From Rhodopseudomonas palustris (GTDB lineage Bacteria > Pseudomonadota > Alphaproteobacteria > Rhizobiales > Xanthobacteraceae): DNA of 64,000 nucleotides. The stretch covers positions 3,820,501 to 3,884,500 of the forward strand of contig NZ_CP140155.1 of assembly GCF_034479375.1 (NCBI RefSeq). Reading direction: 5' to 3'. Positions 9,989-20,143 of this stretch are shown in pieces. The notes under the pieces are model-generated. The model searched no databases. It saw nothing but the letters and a program-made list of their open reading frames with translations, and was not told the DNA's origin. The translations under genes and the position numbers were made by a program. Positions within the stretch are counted from its first letter, which is position 1, and each line of letters begins with the position of its first letter.

Positions 9989-10013
9989 GAAGGACCTACT
10001 ACCGAAGGACCTA
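9984..10013. repeat. 15-bp tandem duplication overlapping a stop codon
   Basis: CTACCGAAGGACCTA occurs twice head to tail (9984-9998 and 9999-10013). The last three bases of the second unit are the stop codon (TAG on the minus strand) of the hydroxyacid dehydrogenase. Confidence 0.85.
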
Positions 10014-11012
10014 CAGCATCCCCGGCAGCACGCGATCCGGCGGCTTGTGGTTGTCGAGGAAGGTGCGGATGTTGATGATGACCTTCTCGCCCATCTCGAC
10101 GCGGCCCTCGATGGTGGCCGAGCCCATGTGGGGCAGCAGCACCACCTTGCCGTGCTTGGCGAGGCGCACCAGCTTCGGATTGACCGCGGGCTCGTGCTCG
10201 TAGACGTCGAGGCCGGCGCCGGCGATGTCGCCGGCTTCGATCAGCCGCGTCAGCGTCTCCTCGTCGATCACCTCGCCGCGCGCGGTGTTGACGATGAAGG
10301 CGTCCTTGCGGACCAGCTTGAGGCGGCGCGCCGACAAGAGATGGAAGGTCGCGGGCGTGTGCGGACAATTCACCGAGATGATGTCCATCCGCGCCAGCAT
10401 CTGGTCGAGCGAATCCCAATAGGTCGCGCCGAGCTCGTCGGCGATCCGCGGCGCCACCGGCTTGCGGTTGTGATAATGGATCTGCAGCCCGAAGGCGCGG
10501 GCGCGGCGCGCCACCGCCTGACCGATCCGGCCCATGCCGATGATGCCGAGGCGCTTGCCGCCGAGACGGCGGCCGAGCATCCAGGTCGGCGACCAGCCGG
10601 GCCATTCGCCGCCGTCGGTCAACAATGCTGCGCCCTCGATCAGCCGGCGCGGCACCGCGAGAATCAGCGCCATCGTCATGTCGGCGGTGTCTTCGGTGAG
10701 CACCTTCGGCGTGTTGGTGACGGTGATGCCGCGGGCATGCGCCGCGGCGACGTCGATATTGTCGATGCCGTTGCCGAAATTCGCGATCAGCCGCAGTTTG
10801 CAGTCGGGCTGGTTCAGCATCTCGCTGGTGATCGAATCGGTGACGGTCGGCACCAGGATGTCGGCGGTGCGCGCGGCGTCGGCGAGTTGTTCGGCCGACA
10901 TCGGCTCGTCGTCGAGATTGAGCCGCGCGTCGAACAGCTCGCGCATCCGGGTTTCGATCGAGTCCGGAAGCTTGCGGGTGACGACGACCAGAGGCTTTTT
11001 CTTCACCGACAT
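10011..11012 (-). CDS. D-2-hydroxyacid dehydrogenase (glyoxylate/hydroxypyruvate reductase-like)
   Basis: A 333-residue NAD(P)H-dependent oxidoreductase. The catalytic lobe carries the expected triad Arg245 (NTARGEV), Glu274 (YEHEP) and His295 (LPHMGSAT). The Rossmann motif LGIIGMGRIGQ is at 155-165, and the substrate loop FGNGIDNID (79-87) is typical of the GyaR/D-glycerate dehydrogenase branch. It probably reduces glyoxylate or hydroxypyruvate, but substrate cannot be read from sequence. The start at 11012 is near the upstream edge and gives full family length. A second, more distant paralogue lies at 60045-61031 in an ABC-transport operon. Confidence 0.87.
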   Translation of the reverse strand: MSVKKKPLVVVTRKLPDSIETRMRELFDARLNLDDEPMSAEQLADAARTADILVPTVTDSITSEMLNQPDCKLRLIANFGNGIDNIDVAAAHARGITVTNTPKVLTEDTADMTMALILAVPRRLIEGAALLTDGGEWPGWSPTWMLGRRLGGKRLGIIGMGRIGQAVARRARAFGLQIHYHNRKPVAPRIADELGATYWDSLDQMLARMDIISVNCPHTPATFHLLSARRLKLVRKDAFIVNTARGEVIDEETLTRLIEAGDIAGAGLDVYEHEPAVNPKLVRLAKHGKVVLLPHMGSATIEGRVEMGEKVIINIRTFLDNHKPPDRVLPGML

Positions 11013-11289
11013 TCAACCGCTCTCTGACGAGTCTGGCGAGACTGTTTAGTCCGCATTAACCCAGCTGTTCGACACTCCCGCTGCAGCGCGACCGCAGGTG
11101 GCCAAGTCTGTTTTGGCCAAGTCCCTTCCGATCGGTCCCTTCACCACCTTGGGGTTACCGGATGCCTTCCGGCCTTCTCTAGCAGAAGACCGCGCCAAGA
11201 CAAGGACCCCGGGAAACGGACCCCGGGACAGGGACCTTCGGAGCTTCACCGAAGCGGCCGCGCACATCATTCGAGTGGAGAGCGTGTCG

Positions 11290-11814
11290 ATGAAGCTGAC
11301 GAAACCGATCGCGGGATTGTTGTTCGCAGGTGCGATGGTAGGTGCGGCGGCGCCGTCATTCGCTGCGAAGGATTCGCCGCTGTCGGCCAGCGGCCTGCCG
11401 GTGCCGCGCTACGTCAGTCTCAAGTCGGATCACGTCAACGTCCGGATCGGCCCGACCAAGGACAACGACGTCGCCTGGGTCTACACCCGCGCCGGGCTGC
11501 CGGTGGAGATCACCGCCGAGTTCGAGAACTGGCGGCGGGTGCGCGATTCGGAAGGCGCCGAGGGCTGGGTGTATCACTCGCTGCTGTCCGGCCGCCGCAC
11601 CGCGGTGATCACCATGAAGGACAAGGACGAGCTGGCGACGCTGTATGAAAGCGCCTCGGCCGACAGCGCGGTGGCGGCGCGGCTGCAGGCCGGCGTGGTG
11701 GCGCAGACCAAGCGCTGCGACGCGAGCTGGTGCCGCATCACCGGCCAGGGCTTCGACGGCTGGATCGAGAAGCAGCGGCTGTGGGGCGTCTATGCGGACG
11801 AGCAGGTGAAGTGA
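11290..11814 (+). CDS. Exported bacterial SH3-domain protein
   Basis: A 174-residue protein with a signal peptide (1 to about 26, cleaving near PSFA/A) and two SH3b-like beta repeats: VNVRIGPTKDNDVAWVYTRAGLPVEI with WRRVRDSEGAEGWVYHSLL, and then VAARLQAGVVAQTKRCDASWCRITGQGFDGWIEK. SH3b modules bind peptidoglycan stem peptides in many exported proteins, so a cell-wall role is likely but unproven. A longer in-frame start at 11098 would place a non-signal sequence ahead of the export signal and is rejected; ATG at 11290 is used. Cys pair at the end of the second repeat may form a disulphide. Confidence 0.85.
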   Translation: MKLTKPIAGLLFAGAMVGAAAPSFAAKDSPLSASGLPVPRYVSLKSDHVNVRIGPTKDNDVAWVYTRAGLPVEITAEFENWRRVRDSEGAEGWVYHSLLSGRRTAVITMKDKDELATLYESASADSAVAARLQAGVVAQTKRCDASWCRITGQGFDGWIEKQRLWGVYADEQVK

Positions 11815-11836
11815 GCCGGCGACGCCGTAGCGACTT

Positions 11837-11937
11837 CGTAGGGTGGGCAAAGCGAAGCGTGCCCACCATCAGCATTCAAGAAATGCACTGATGGTCCGCG
11901 TGGGCACGGCGCTACACGCCTTTGCCCACCCTACGGG
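11837..11937. repeat. REP-like repeat family B, copy 3
   Basis: Opens CGTAGGGTGGGCAAAGCG and closes ACGCCTTTGCCCACCCTACG, so the two ends are inverted copies. The centre holds a second palindromic segment. Confidence 0.87.
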
Positions 11938-11968
11938 CTGCCGGGGACGCGAGGCTGCGACTCGCGTC

Positions 11969-12019
11969 GCCCTCACCCCAGCCCTCTCCCGCCCTTGCGG
12001 GGGAGGGTTGGGGTGGGGG
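11969..12019. repeat. Palindromic repeat family C
   Basis: CCCTCACCCCAGCCCTCTCC faces GGGGGAGGGTTGGGGTGGGG across a short GCCCTTGC centre. Same family as 7294-7471. Confidence 0.8.
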
Positions 12020-12056
12020 CGCGACGGGGGTGGGAGTCGGCGTGATTCTGCACAAA

Positions 12057-12097
12057 GCGTAGGCACGGCGCCATGCGCCATTGCCTACCCCTACGAA
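12057..12097. repeat. REP-like repeat family B, short divergent copy 4
   Basis: Reads GCGTAGGCACGGCGCCATG then GCGCCATTGCCTACCCCTACG. It keeps the outline of family B with several changes. Confidence 0.6.
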
Positions 12098-12144
12098 GTC
12101 ACTAGGACGTCACAATCACTCTGGAATAGCTCGAAACCGGCCGC

Positions 12145-12633
12145 TCAGAGCTTCTTGCGCAGCCGGACCACGACGTCGACGCGGGCGATTTCGTAGCCGT
12201 CCGGGACGTCCGGGGTCGAGCGCAGCGCGACGTGCTGATCCGGGATGTCGATCAGCTCGTGATTGTTCTCGAGATAGAAGTGCTGATGCGCCGACACGTT
12301 GGTGTCGAAATAGGTCTTGGTGCCGTCGACGCTGACCTGGCGCAGCAGACCGACATCGGTGAGCTGGTTGAGGGTGTTGTAGACCGTCGCCAGCGACACC
12401 GGAACCTTGGCCTGGCTGGCCTCTTCGTACAGCATTTCGGCGGTCAGATGCCGGTCGCCCTTGCTGAACAGCAGCCAGCCGAGCGCCATGCGCTGACGCG
12501 TCGGACGCAGGCCGACCGACTGCAACATCTCGTTGACGTCGTGCCAGGGGCAGCCATTGAGATGCGGCTCGACAGCATGGGCCGAGGTCACATGTTCCTC
12601 TCGCGAATATGTCGCACGCTCACCGATGTCCAC
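12145..12633 (-). CDS. irr: Iron response regulator Irr (Fur superfamily)
   Basis: Global regulator of iron and haem metabolism in Rhizobiales, active when iron and haem are low. The 162-residue product has the haem regulatory motif GCPWHDV with Cys28-Pro29, a winged helix over about 34-95 (RPTRQRM, SLATVYNTLNQL) and the histidine-containing AHQHFYLENNHELIDI (115-130) that forms the second haem site in family members. The start is GTG at 12633, with AGAGG about 11 bases upstream; length matches known Irr proteins. Its promoter (12663-12691) carries a palindrome between the -35 and -10 boxes. Irr is haem-degraded in Bradyrhizobium; that is family knowledge, not seen here. Confidence 0.95.
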   Translation of the reverse strand: MDIGERATYSREEHVTSAHAVEPHLNGCPWHDVNEMLQSVGLRPTRQRMALGWLLFSKGDRHLTAEMLYEEASQAKVPVSLATVYNTLNQLTDVGLLRQVSVDGTKTYFDTNVSAHQHFYLENNHELIDIPDQHVALRSTPDVPDGYEIARVDVVVRLRKKL

Positions 12634-12662
12634 GTCCGCAATCCTCTATGTCCGATCTTCTG

Positions 12663-12691
12663 ACTATAGGAAGCATTCCAATAGGGTGCAA
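12663..12691 (-). promoter_or_regulatory. irr promoter with internal palindromic operator
   Basis: On the minus strand TTGCAC and TATAGT are separated by exactly 17 bases, 30 bases ahead of the GTG start. The spacer is filled by CTATAGGAA-GCA-TTCCAATAG (12664-12684), an inverted repeat with one mismatched pair. Its GGAA-N3-TTCC core resembles iron-control elements bound by Irr, suggesting autoregulation or Fur control. Confidence 0.72.
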
Positions 12692-12892
12692 GCGCCTCGC
12701 AACTGGAACGCCTCGGACGTTTGACTTAAGGAGGAATACGGAGGTGCCGCTTTGACGGGTCATATGCCTATGTTAGACACCGCCGCGCACTCCCGTTGCA
12801 CAAGGAACGGGCGTGCGCCGGCCGCTCGAACGACAAGGCCCGACCGGGACTGTCGCGGCCGAATTCCGGGAAACTGATAGAGGCAGAGCCGC

Positions 12893-13423
12893 ATGCAGGA
12901 CCGTCGTTCCAGCTACGATTACGAAGACCTGCTGGCCTGCGGCCGCGGCGAACTGTTCGGCGCCGGCAACGCGCAATTGCCGTTGCCGCCGATGCTGATG
13001 TTCGACCGCATCACCGAGATCAACGACAGCGGCGGCGAGCACGGCAAGGGGCTGATCCGCGCCGAGCTGGATGTGAACCCGGACCTTTGGTTCTTCGCCT
13101 GCCACTTCAAGGGCGATCCGGTGATGCCGGGCTGCCTCGGGCTGGACGCGATGTGGCAGCTTGTCGGCTTCTTCCTCGGCTGGTCCGGCGGCCTCGGCCC
13201 CGGCCGCGCGCTCGGCCTCGGCGAACTGAAATTTTCCGGCCAGGTTCAGCCGAACATCAAAAAGGTCGTGTACAACATCGACGTCAAGCGGGTGATGCGG
13301 TCCAAGCTCTGGCTCGGCATCGCCGACGGAACGATGGCGGCCGATGGCGAGATTTTCTATCGCGCCAAGGATCTGAAAGTCGGTCTGTTCAAGCAGGACG
13401 CCGCAGTTCAGCCTGCCGTCTGA
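12893..13423 (+). CDS. fabA: 3-hydroxydecanoyl-ACP dehydratase/isomerase
   Basis: Dehydrates 3-hydroxyacyl-ACP and isomerises trans-2- to cis-3-decenoyl-ACP, the step that introduces the double bond in anaerobic unsaturated fatty-acid synthesis. The 176-residue product has the catalytic pair His71 and Asp85 in [27 protein letters not shown] context (68-89), and the GELKFSGQV motif near 112. Normal length. It is followed 74 bases later by fabB and then fabI, all on the plus strand, an arrangement conserved in Rhizobiales next to irr. Confidence 0.97.
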   Translation: MQDRRSSYDYEDLLACGRGELFGAGNAQLPLPPMLMFDRITEINDSGGEHGKGLIRAELDVNPDLWFFACHFKGDPVMPGCLGLDAMWQLVGFFLGWSGGLGPGRALGLGELKFSGQVQPNIKKVVYNIDVKRVMRSKLWLGIADGTMAADGEIFYRAKDLKVGLFKQDAAVQPAV

Positions 13424-13497
13424 GTTAACGACGACAGCATCGAAATCCGTTCGAGCCGGCACGGTTCGACCAACGACAAGCAATGAACGAGGCGAGC

Positions 13498-14724
13498 ATG
13501 AGACGGGTTGTTGTCACGGGGATGGGGATCGTCTCATCGATCGGAAACAACACACAGGAGGTGCTGGCGAGTCTGCACGACGCCAAGTCGGGCATCTCGC
13601 GCGCCGAGAAGCACGCCGAGCTGGGGTTCCGCTCGCAGGTCCAGGGCCTGCCGTCGCTGAACCCGGCCGACGTGGTCGATCGCCGCGCGATGCGCTTCCT
13701 GGGTGAGGGCGCGGCGTGGAACCACGTCGCGATGGAACAGGCGCTGGCCGATTCCGGGCTCGAGGAAAGAGACATCTCCAATCCGCGCACCGGCATCGTG
13801 ATGGGCTCGGGCGGCCCGTCGGCGCGCACCATCGTCGAGGCCGCCGACATCACGCGGACCAAGGGTCCGAAGCGGGTCGGCCCGTTCGCGGTGCCGAAGG
13901 CGATGTCGTCGACGGCGTCCGCCACGCTCGCCACCTGGTTCAAGATCAAGGGCGTCAACTACTCGATCTCCTCGGCCTGCGCGACCTCCAACCACTGCAT
14001 CGGCAACGCCTACGAGCTGATCCAGTGGGGCAAGCAGGACGTGATGTTCGCCGGCGGCTGCGAGGAACTCGACTGGTCGCTGTCGGTGCTGTTCGACGCG
14101 ATGGGGGCGATGAGCTCGAAATACAACGACACCCCGGCGACCGCGTCGCGGCCCTACGACGTGTCGCGCGACGGCTTCGTGATCGCCGGCGGCGCTGGCG
14201 TGCTGGTGCTCGAAGAGCTCGAACACGCCAAGGCGCGCGGCGCCAAGATCTACGGCGAGATCATCGGCTACGGCGCCACCTCGGACGGCTACGACATGGT
14301 CGCCCCCTCCGGCGAAGGCGCCGAGCGCTGCATGCAGATGGCGCTGTCGACCACCGGCGGCATCAAGATCGACTACATCAACCCGCACGCCACCTCGACC
14401 CCGGCCGGCGACCCGCCGGAGATCACGGCGCTGCGCAACGTGTTCGGCGCCGGCGACAAGTGCCCGCCGATCTCCGCCACCAAGGCGCTGACCGGGCATT
14501 CGCTCGGCGCCACCGGCGTGCAGGAGGCGATCTATTCGCTGTTGATGATGCAGAACGGCTTCATCTGCGAGAGCGCCAACATCACCGAACTCGATCCCGT
14601 GTTCGCCGACATGCCGATCGTGCGCAAGCGGATCGACAACGCCAAGCTCGGCGCGGTGCTGTCGAATTCGTTCGGCTTCGGCGGCACCAACGCGACGCTG
14701 GTGTTCAAGCGGCTGGACGCGTGA
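13498..14724 (+). CDS. fabB: Beta-ketoacyl-ACP synthase I
   Basis: Condenses malonyl-ACP with acyl-ACP and is needed to elongate the cis-3-decenoyl product of FabA. The catalytic Cys lies in [10 protein letters not shown] (about residue 161), and the two His are in [11 protein letters not shown] and [12 protein letters not shown], giving the Cys-His-His triad. ATG at 13498 ([10 protein letters not shown]) is preferred because GAGG lies just upstream and the length, 408, fits the family; an in-frame ATG at 13483 would add five residues. It is co-oriented with fabA, so co-transcription is likely. Confidence 0.95.
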   Translation: MRRVVVTGMGIVSSIGNNTQEVLASLHDAKSGISRAEKHAELGFRSQVQGLPSLNPADVVDRRAMRFLGEGAAWNHVAMEQALADSGLEERDISNPRTGIVMGSGGPSARTIVEAADITRTKGPKRVGPFAVPKAMSSTASATLATWFKIKGVNYSISSACATSNHCIGNAYELIQWGKQDVMFAGGCEELDWSLSVLFDAMGAMSSKYNDTPATASRPYDVSRDGFVIAGGAGVLVLEELEHAKARGAKIYGEIIGYGATSDGYDMVAPSGEGAERCMQMALSTTGGIKIDYINPHATSTPAGDPPEITALRNVFGAGDKCPPISATKALTGHSLGATGVQEAIYSLLMMQNGFICESANITELDPVFADMPIVRKRIDNAKLGAVLSNSFGFGGTNATLVFKRLDA

Positions 14725-14781
14725 TGCGATACGACTGATCTCCCCCGCTCCTGCTGGGCGGGACCCACCGCGTGCACTGAA

Positions 14782-14904
14782 CCCTCATGGTGAGGAGGCG
14801 CCTCTTCGGCGCCGTCTCGAACCATGGGGGATGTTCTACATCTCATCCTTCGAGACGCCCGTCTCCGCCCGTCGGGCTCCGCCGGGCTCCTCAGGATGAG
14901 GGCC
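14782..14904. repeat. Intergenic repeat family D, copy 1
   Basis: Runs from CCCTCATGGTGAGGAGGCGCC through CTCGAACCATG and CATCCTTCGAGACGCC to CCTCAGGATGAGGG. It lies between fabB and fabI and ends 23 bases before the fabI start, so it would be within the transcript. Confidence 0.8.
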
Positions 14905-14927
14905 CTACCAGAGGAAAGCGACGAAAC

Positions 14928-15773
14928 ATGCAATCACTGATGCAGGGCAAGCGCGGCCTGATCATGGGCGTCGCCAACAATCATTCGCTCGCCTGGGGCA
15001 TCGCCAAGACGCTGTCGGCGCACGGCGCCGAGCTCGCCTTCACCTATCAGGGCGACGCGCTCGGCAAGCGGGTGAAGCCGCTGGCGCAATCGCTCGACGC
15101 CGAGCTGGTGCTGCCCTGCGACGTCGAGGACATCGCCAGCGTCGACGCGGTGTTCGCGACGCTGAAGGAGAAATGGGGCGGGCTCGATTTCATCGTCCAC
15201 GCCATCGGGTTTTCCGACAAGAACGAGCTGAAGGGCCGCTACGCCGACACCACGCGCGAGAACTTCTCGCGCACCATGGTGATCTCCTGCTTCTCCTTCA
15301 CCGAGATCGCCAAGCGCGCCGCCGAGCTGATGCCGGAGAGCGGCGGCACGATGATCACGCTGACCTATGGCGGCTCGACCCGGGTGATGCCGAACTACAA
15401 TGTGATGGGCGTGGCCAAGGCGGCGCTGGAAGCCAGCATGCGCTATCTCGCCTCCGATTACGGCCCGCGCAACATCCGCGTCAACGCGATCTCGGCCGGC
15501 CCGGTGCGGACGCTGGCCGGCGCCGGCATCGCGGATGCGCGGATGATGTTCAACTACCAGCTCCGCCACGCGCCGCTGCGGCGCACGGTGTCGATCGAGG
15601 ACGTCGGCGGCTCGGCGCTGTATCTGCTGTCGGAACTGTCGAACGGCGTCACCGGCGAAGTCCACTTCGTCGATTCCGGCTACAACATCATCTCGATGCC
15701 GCAGCCCGACGCGCTCAAGACCGTCGACGAAGCCGAAACCGCCGCCGAACAGCGCGCCGCGAAGGGCGAGTAG
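14928..15773 (+). CDS. fabI: Enoyl-ACP reductase (NADH)
   Basis: Last reductive step of fatty-acid elongation, enoyl-ACP to acyl-ACP using NADH. The 281-residue SDR-like product has the FabI-type nucleotide motif GLIMGVANNHSLAWGIA (about 10-26) and the active-site Tyr-x6-Lys in NYNVMGVAK. The C terminus has the typical GEVHFVDSGYNI. The ATG at 14928 has a strong GAGGAAAG Shine-Dalgarno and removes a 47-residue in-frame extension that is only translated repeat D. It completes the fabA-fabB-fabI set. Confidence 0.96.
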   Translation: MQSLMQGKRGLIMGVANNHSLAWGIAKTLSAHGAELAFTYQGDALGKRVKPLAQSLDAELVLPCDVEDIASVDAVFATLKEKWGGLDFIVHAIGFSDKNELKGRYADTTRENFSRTMVISCFSFTEIAKRAAELMPESGGTMITLTYGGSTRVMPNYNVMGVAKAALEASMRYLASDYGPRNIRVNAISAGPVRTLAGAGIADARMMFNYQLRHAPLRRTVSIEDVGGSALYLLSELSNGVTGEVHFVDSGYNIISMPQPDALKTVDEAETAAEQRAAKGE

Positions 15774-15789
15774 CGCGACTCGTTGCTTC

Positions 15790-15832
15790 GCGTGGGCACG
15801 GCGCGCCTATGGCGCACCTTTGACCACCCTAA
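15790..15832. repeat. REP-like repeat family B, outer copy left of RAYT
   Basis: CGTGGGCACGGCGCGCCTAT then GGCGCACCTTTGACCACCCT. The orientation is the same as the copy to the right of the transposase. Confidence 0.8.
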
Positions 15833-15843
15833 GCGAACACCCT

Positions 15844-15879
15844 GTAGGGTGGGCAAAGGCGAGTAGCGCCGTGCCCACG
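15844..15879. repeat. REP-like repeat family B, inner copy left of RAYT
   Basis: GTAGGGTGGGCAAAGGCGAG then TAGCGCCGTGCCCACGG, ending four bases before the RAYT stop codon. It is inverted relative to the copy at 16454-16497. Confidence 0.85.
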
Positions 15880-15882
15880 GCG

Positions 15883-16413
15883 CTACTCCCCGAAATTTCC
15901 GGACAAGTCACGAACGTCACCGCCCCACTCCGGCGGCAACAGCCCTTTCCTGCAGTAGCGATGGAAGCTGCTGTGAGGCCAATCCTGAACCCGCGCGACC
16001 AGCCCGTGCTTCACCGGATTGAAATGGATGTAGTCGATGTGACGCGCCAGATCGTTCTCGTCACGGGTCAGATGCTCCCAATAGCGCCGCTGCCAGATGC
16101 CCTTCTCCCGCTTCCGAAGCTTGCTGGCCGACGCGGGCGGCCGCACCGGAAGGCCGCGTGAAAACCCGGACTTGATCAGCATCCAGCGCGACGCAAAATC
16201 GGCATCGCCGTCGGGCAGCGACCAGATGGCGTGCAGATGGTCGGGCAGAATACAAATCGCAACGGTCTCGAAAGGACGCTGCTCACCAACGACGCGATAT
16301 ACCCGTCGGAGCCTGTCGATATGGCGAACGAGATCGTCGGCCGACCGGTCGGCGATCGTGACGGTGAAGAAGTACATTCCGCCAGCGACATTGGCCCGGC
16401 GATAGTACGACAC
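15883..16413 (-). CDS. REP-associated tyrosine transposase (RAYT, Y1/HUH family)
   Basis: Single-strand DNA transposase-like protein thought to mobilise or process REP palindromes. The 176-residue product starts like RAYTs (SYYRRANVAGGMYFFTV), has the HUH metal motif in LPDHLHAIWSLP, the catalytic-tyrosine helix in HIDYIHFNPVKHGLV and the C-terminal WPHSSFHRY motif. The GTG at 16413 is preferred because the family N terminus begins there; an in-frame ATG at 16467 would add residues translated from the flanking repeat. All signature residues are present and the frame is intact, so it may be active. It is convergent with fabI. Confidence 0.88.
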   Translation of the reverse strand: MSYYRRANVAGGMYFFTVTIADRSADDLVRHIDRLRRVYRVVGEQRPFETVAICILPDHLHAIWSLPDGDADFASRWMLIKSGFSRGLPVRPPASASKLRKREKGIWQRRYWEHLTRDENDLARHIDYIHFNPVKHGLVARVQDWPHSSFHRYCRKGLLPPEWGGDVRDLSGNFGE

Positions 16414-16453
16414 GGCGTTGCGGCTCCGTCGATGCGAACAGCAGCCTACCACG

Positions 16454-16497
16454 CGTGGGCACGGCACGCCTATGGCGCGCCTTTGCCCACCCTACGC
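16454..16497. repeat. REP-like repeat family B, right of RAYT
   Basis: CGTGGGCACGGCACGCCTAT then GGCGCGCCTTTGCCCACCCTACG, inverted relative to 15844-15879. Confidence 0.87.
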
Positions 16498-16515
16498 GAA
16501 CTGCCACACCCCATC

Positions 16516-16634
16516 CGTCATCCTGAGGTGCGCGCCCTTGCGCGCCTCGAAGGATGAAGCGACGGGTGCAAGCGGCCATCCTTCGAGACGCTCGACTTCG
16601 CCCTCCGGGCGACGCCGAGCTCCTCAGGATGACG
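16516..16634. repeat. Intergenic repeat family D, copy 2
   Basis: Opens CGTCATCCTGAGGTGCGCG and closes GAGCTCCTCAGGATGACGG, with CATCCTTCGAGACGCTCG inside. Related to 14782-14904, 47271-47373, 50154-50318, 51619-51755 and 57096-57222. Confidence 0.8.
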
Positions 16635-16676
16635 GCGGATGAGTTGCGGCGCGGAGCGAAAAGAACCCACCCACGC

Positions 16677-16704
16677 AAAAAGGGCGGCCCATAGGCCGCC
16701 CTTT
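16677..16704 (-). terminator. katG rho-independent terminator
   Basis: On the minus strand AAAGGGCGGCC pairs perfectly with GGCCGCCCTTT across a 4-base loop and runs into a T-run (bases 16677-16681 are A on the plus strand). It starts 23 bases after the katG stop. Confidence 0.88.
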
Positions 16705-16727
16705 CGAGATCTTGATATCAGCGGCGC

Positions 16728-19167
<2,440 letters not shown>

Positions 19168-19170
19168 GGC

Positions 19171-20109
19171 ATGGTGACGCTTCGTCAGCTCCGCTATCTG
19201 TCCGCCCTCGCCCGCTTCGGCCATTTCGGCCGGGCGGCGGAATCCTGCGCCGTGACCCAGCCGGCGCTGTCGATGCAGATCGCCGATCTGGAGCGGACAC
19301 TCGGCGTCAAAGTGGTCGAACGCCGGCCCGGCGAGGTGTTTCTGACCGAGATCGGCCGCGAGATCGCGCGCCGCGGCGAGGACCTGCTGACGGCGTCGCG
19401 CGATCTGGTGGATTTCGCCCGCCACCGCGCCCAGCCGCTGACCGGCCGGCTGACGCTCGGGGTGATCCCGTCGCTGGCGCCGTATCTGCTGCCGAAGCTG
19501 CTGCCGCTGCTGCAGCGGCGCTATCCCGAATTGCGGCTGGAGCTGCGCGAGAGCCAGACCCGGCAATTGGTCACCGAGGTCGGCAGCGGCGCGCTCGACG
19601 CCGCCCTGCTGGCGCTGCCGGCCGGGCATCGCGACCTCGAATCGATCGCGCTGTTCGACGACGAATTCCTGCTGGCGGTGCCGGCCGACGATCCGCGGCC
19701 CGAGACCGCGACGGTGGCGGTCGACGAGATCGACCAGTCGCGGCTGATCCTGCTCGAGGACGGCCACTGCCTGCGCGACCAGGCGCTGGCGTTCTGCGCC
19801 ACCGCGCGCAACCGCGCCATCACCATCGGCGGCACCAGCACCACCACGTTCGGCGCCTCCAGCCTCACCACGGTGATCCAGATGGTCGCCGGCGGCTACG
19901 GCCTGACGCTGATTCCGCAGATCGCCGCCGAGATCGAACGCCGCGACACACGGGTGAAGTTCCTGCGGCTGCAGCGACCGCAGCCGGGCCGCACCATCGG
20001 CCTCGCCTTCCGCAAGACCTCGCCACGCCGCCGCGACTTCGAGGCGTTCGGCGAGGTGGTGAAGGAAGGGGTGGGCGGCCGCAGCAGCGTGGCGCAGCCG
20101 GTCGCCTGA
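19171..20109 (+). CDS. oxyR: OxyR, peroxide-sensing LysR regulator
   Basis: Activates peroxide-defence genes when a disulphide forms. The 312-residue product has an N-terminal winged helix (RQLRYLSALARFGHFGRAAE, TQPALSMQIADLE) and a LysR effector domain. The peroxidatic and resolving cysteines are both present in LEDGHCLRDQALAFC, with nine-residue spacing exactly as in E. coli OxyR (Cys199/Cys208). The ATG at 19171 gives the family N terminus; the longer in-frame extension would cover the katG promoter region. It is divergent from katG, the usual pairing. Confidence 0.94.
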   Translation: MVTLRQLRYLSALARFGHFGRAAESCAVTQPALSMQIADLERTLGVKVVERRPGEVFLTEIGREIARRGEDLLTASRDLVDFARHRAQPLTGRLTLGVIPSLAPYLLPKLLPLLQRRYPELRLELRESQTRQLVTEVGSGALDAALLALPAGHRDLESIALFDDEFLLAVPADDPRPETATVAVDEIDQSRLILLEDGHCLRDQALAFCATARNRAITIGGTSTTTFGASSLTTVIQMVAGGYGLTLIPQIAAEIERRDTRVKFLRLQRPQPGRTIGLAFRKTSPRRRDFEAFGEVVKEGVGGRSSVAQPVA

Positions 20110-20143
20110 TCGCCATTCGGCGAACAGGACGAGCGGCGGCGGC

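Larger units (their letters stand above)
11815..12144. other. Repeat-rich gap between two convergent genes
   Basis: This gap between the SH3 gene and irr contains family B copies (11837-11937, 12057-12097) and a family C palindrome (11969-12019). I see no gene or RNA in it. Confidence 0.75.
15844..16497. mobile_element. RAYT transposase flanked by inverted family B repeats (REPtron-like unit)
   Basis: A single transposase gene is bracketed by inverted copies of the GTAGGGTGGGCAAAGGCG repeat (15844-15879 and 16454-16497), with a further copy at 15790-15832. Members of the same repeat lie elsewhere in the window without a transposase. This is the layout expected when a RAYT mobilises a cognate REP family. 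The pairing is inferred from proximity. Confidence 0.78.
16414..16727. other. Gap between katG 3' end and RAYT start: repeats and a terminator
   Basis: Contains a family B repeat (16454-16497), a family D repeat (16516-16634) and the katG terminator (16677-16704). No gene is seen. Confidence 0.75.

Noticed and set aside
12744..12755. Mini-ORF GTG CCG CTT TGA after AAGGAGG, upstream of fabA
   Set aside because: Spacing is good but three codons cannot be supported as a leader peptide without expression data.
14787..14927. N-terminal extension of FabI
   Set aside because: It is translated from an intergenic repeat; the ATG at 14928 has a strong ribosome site and gives normal length.
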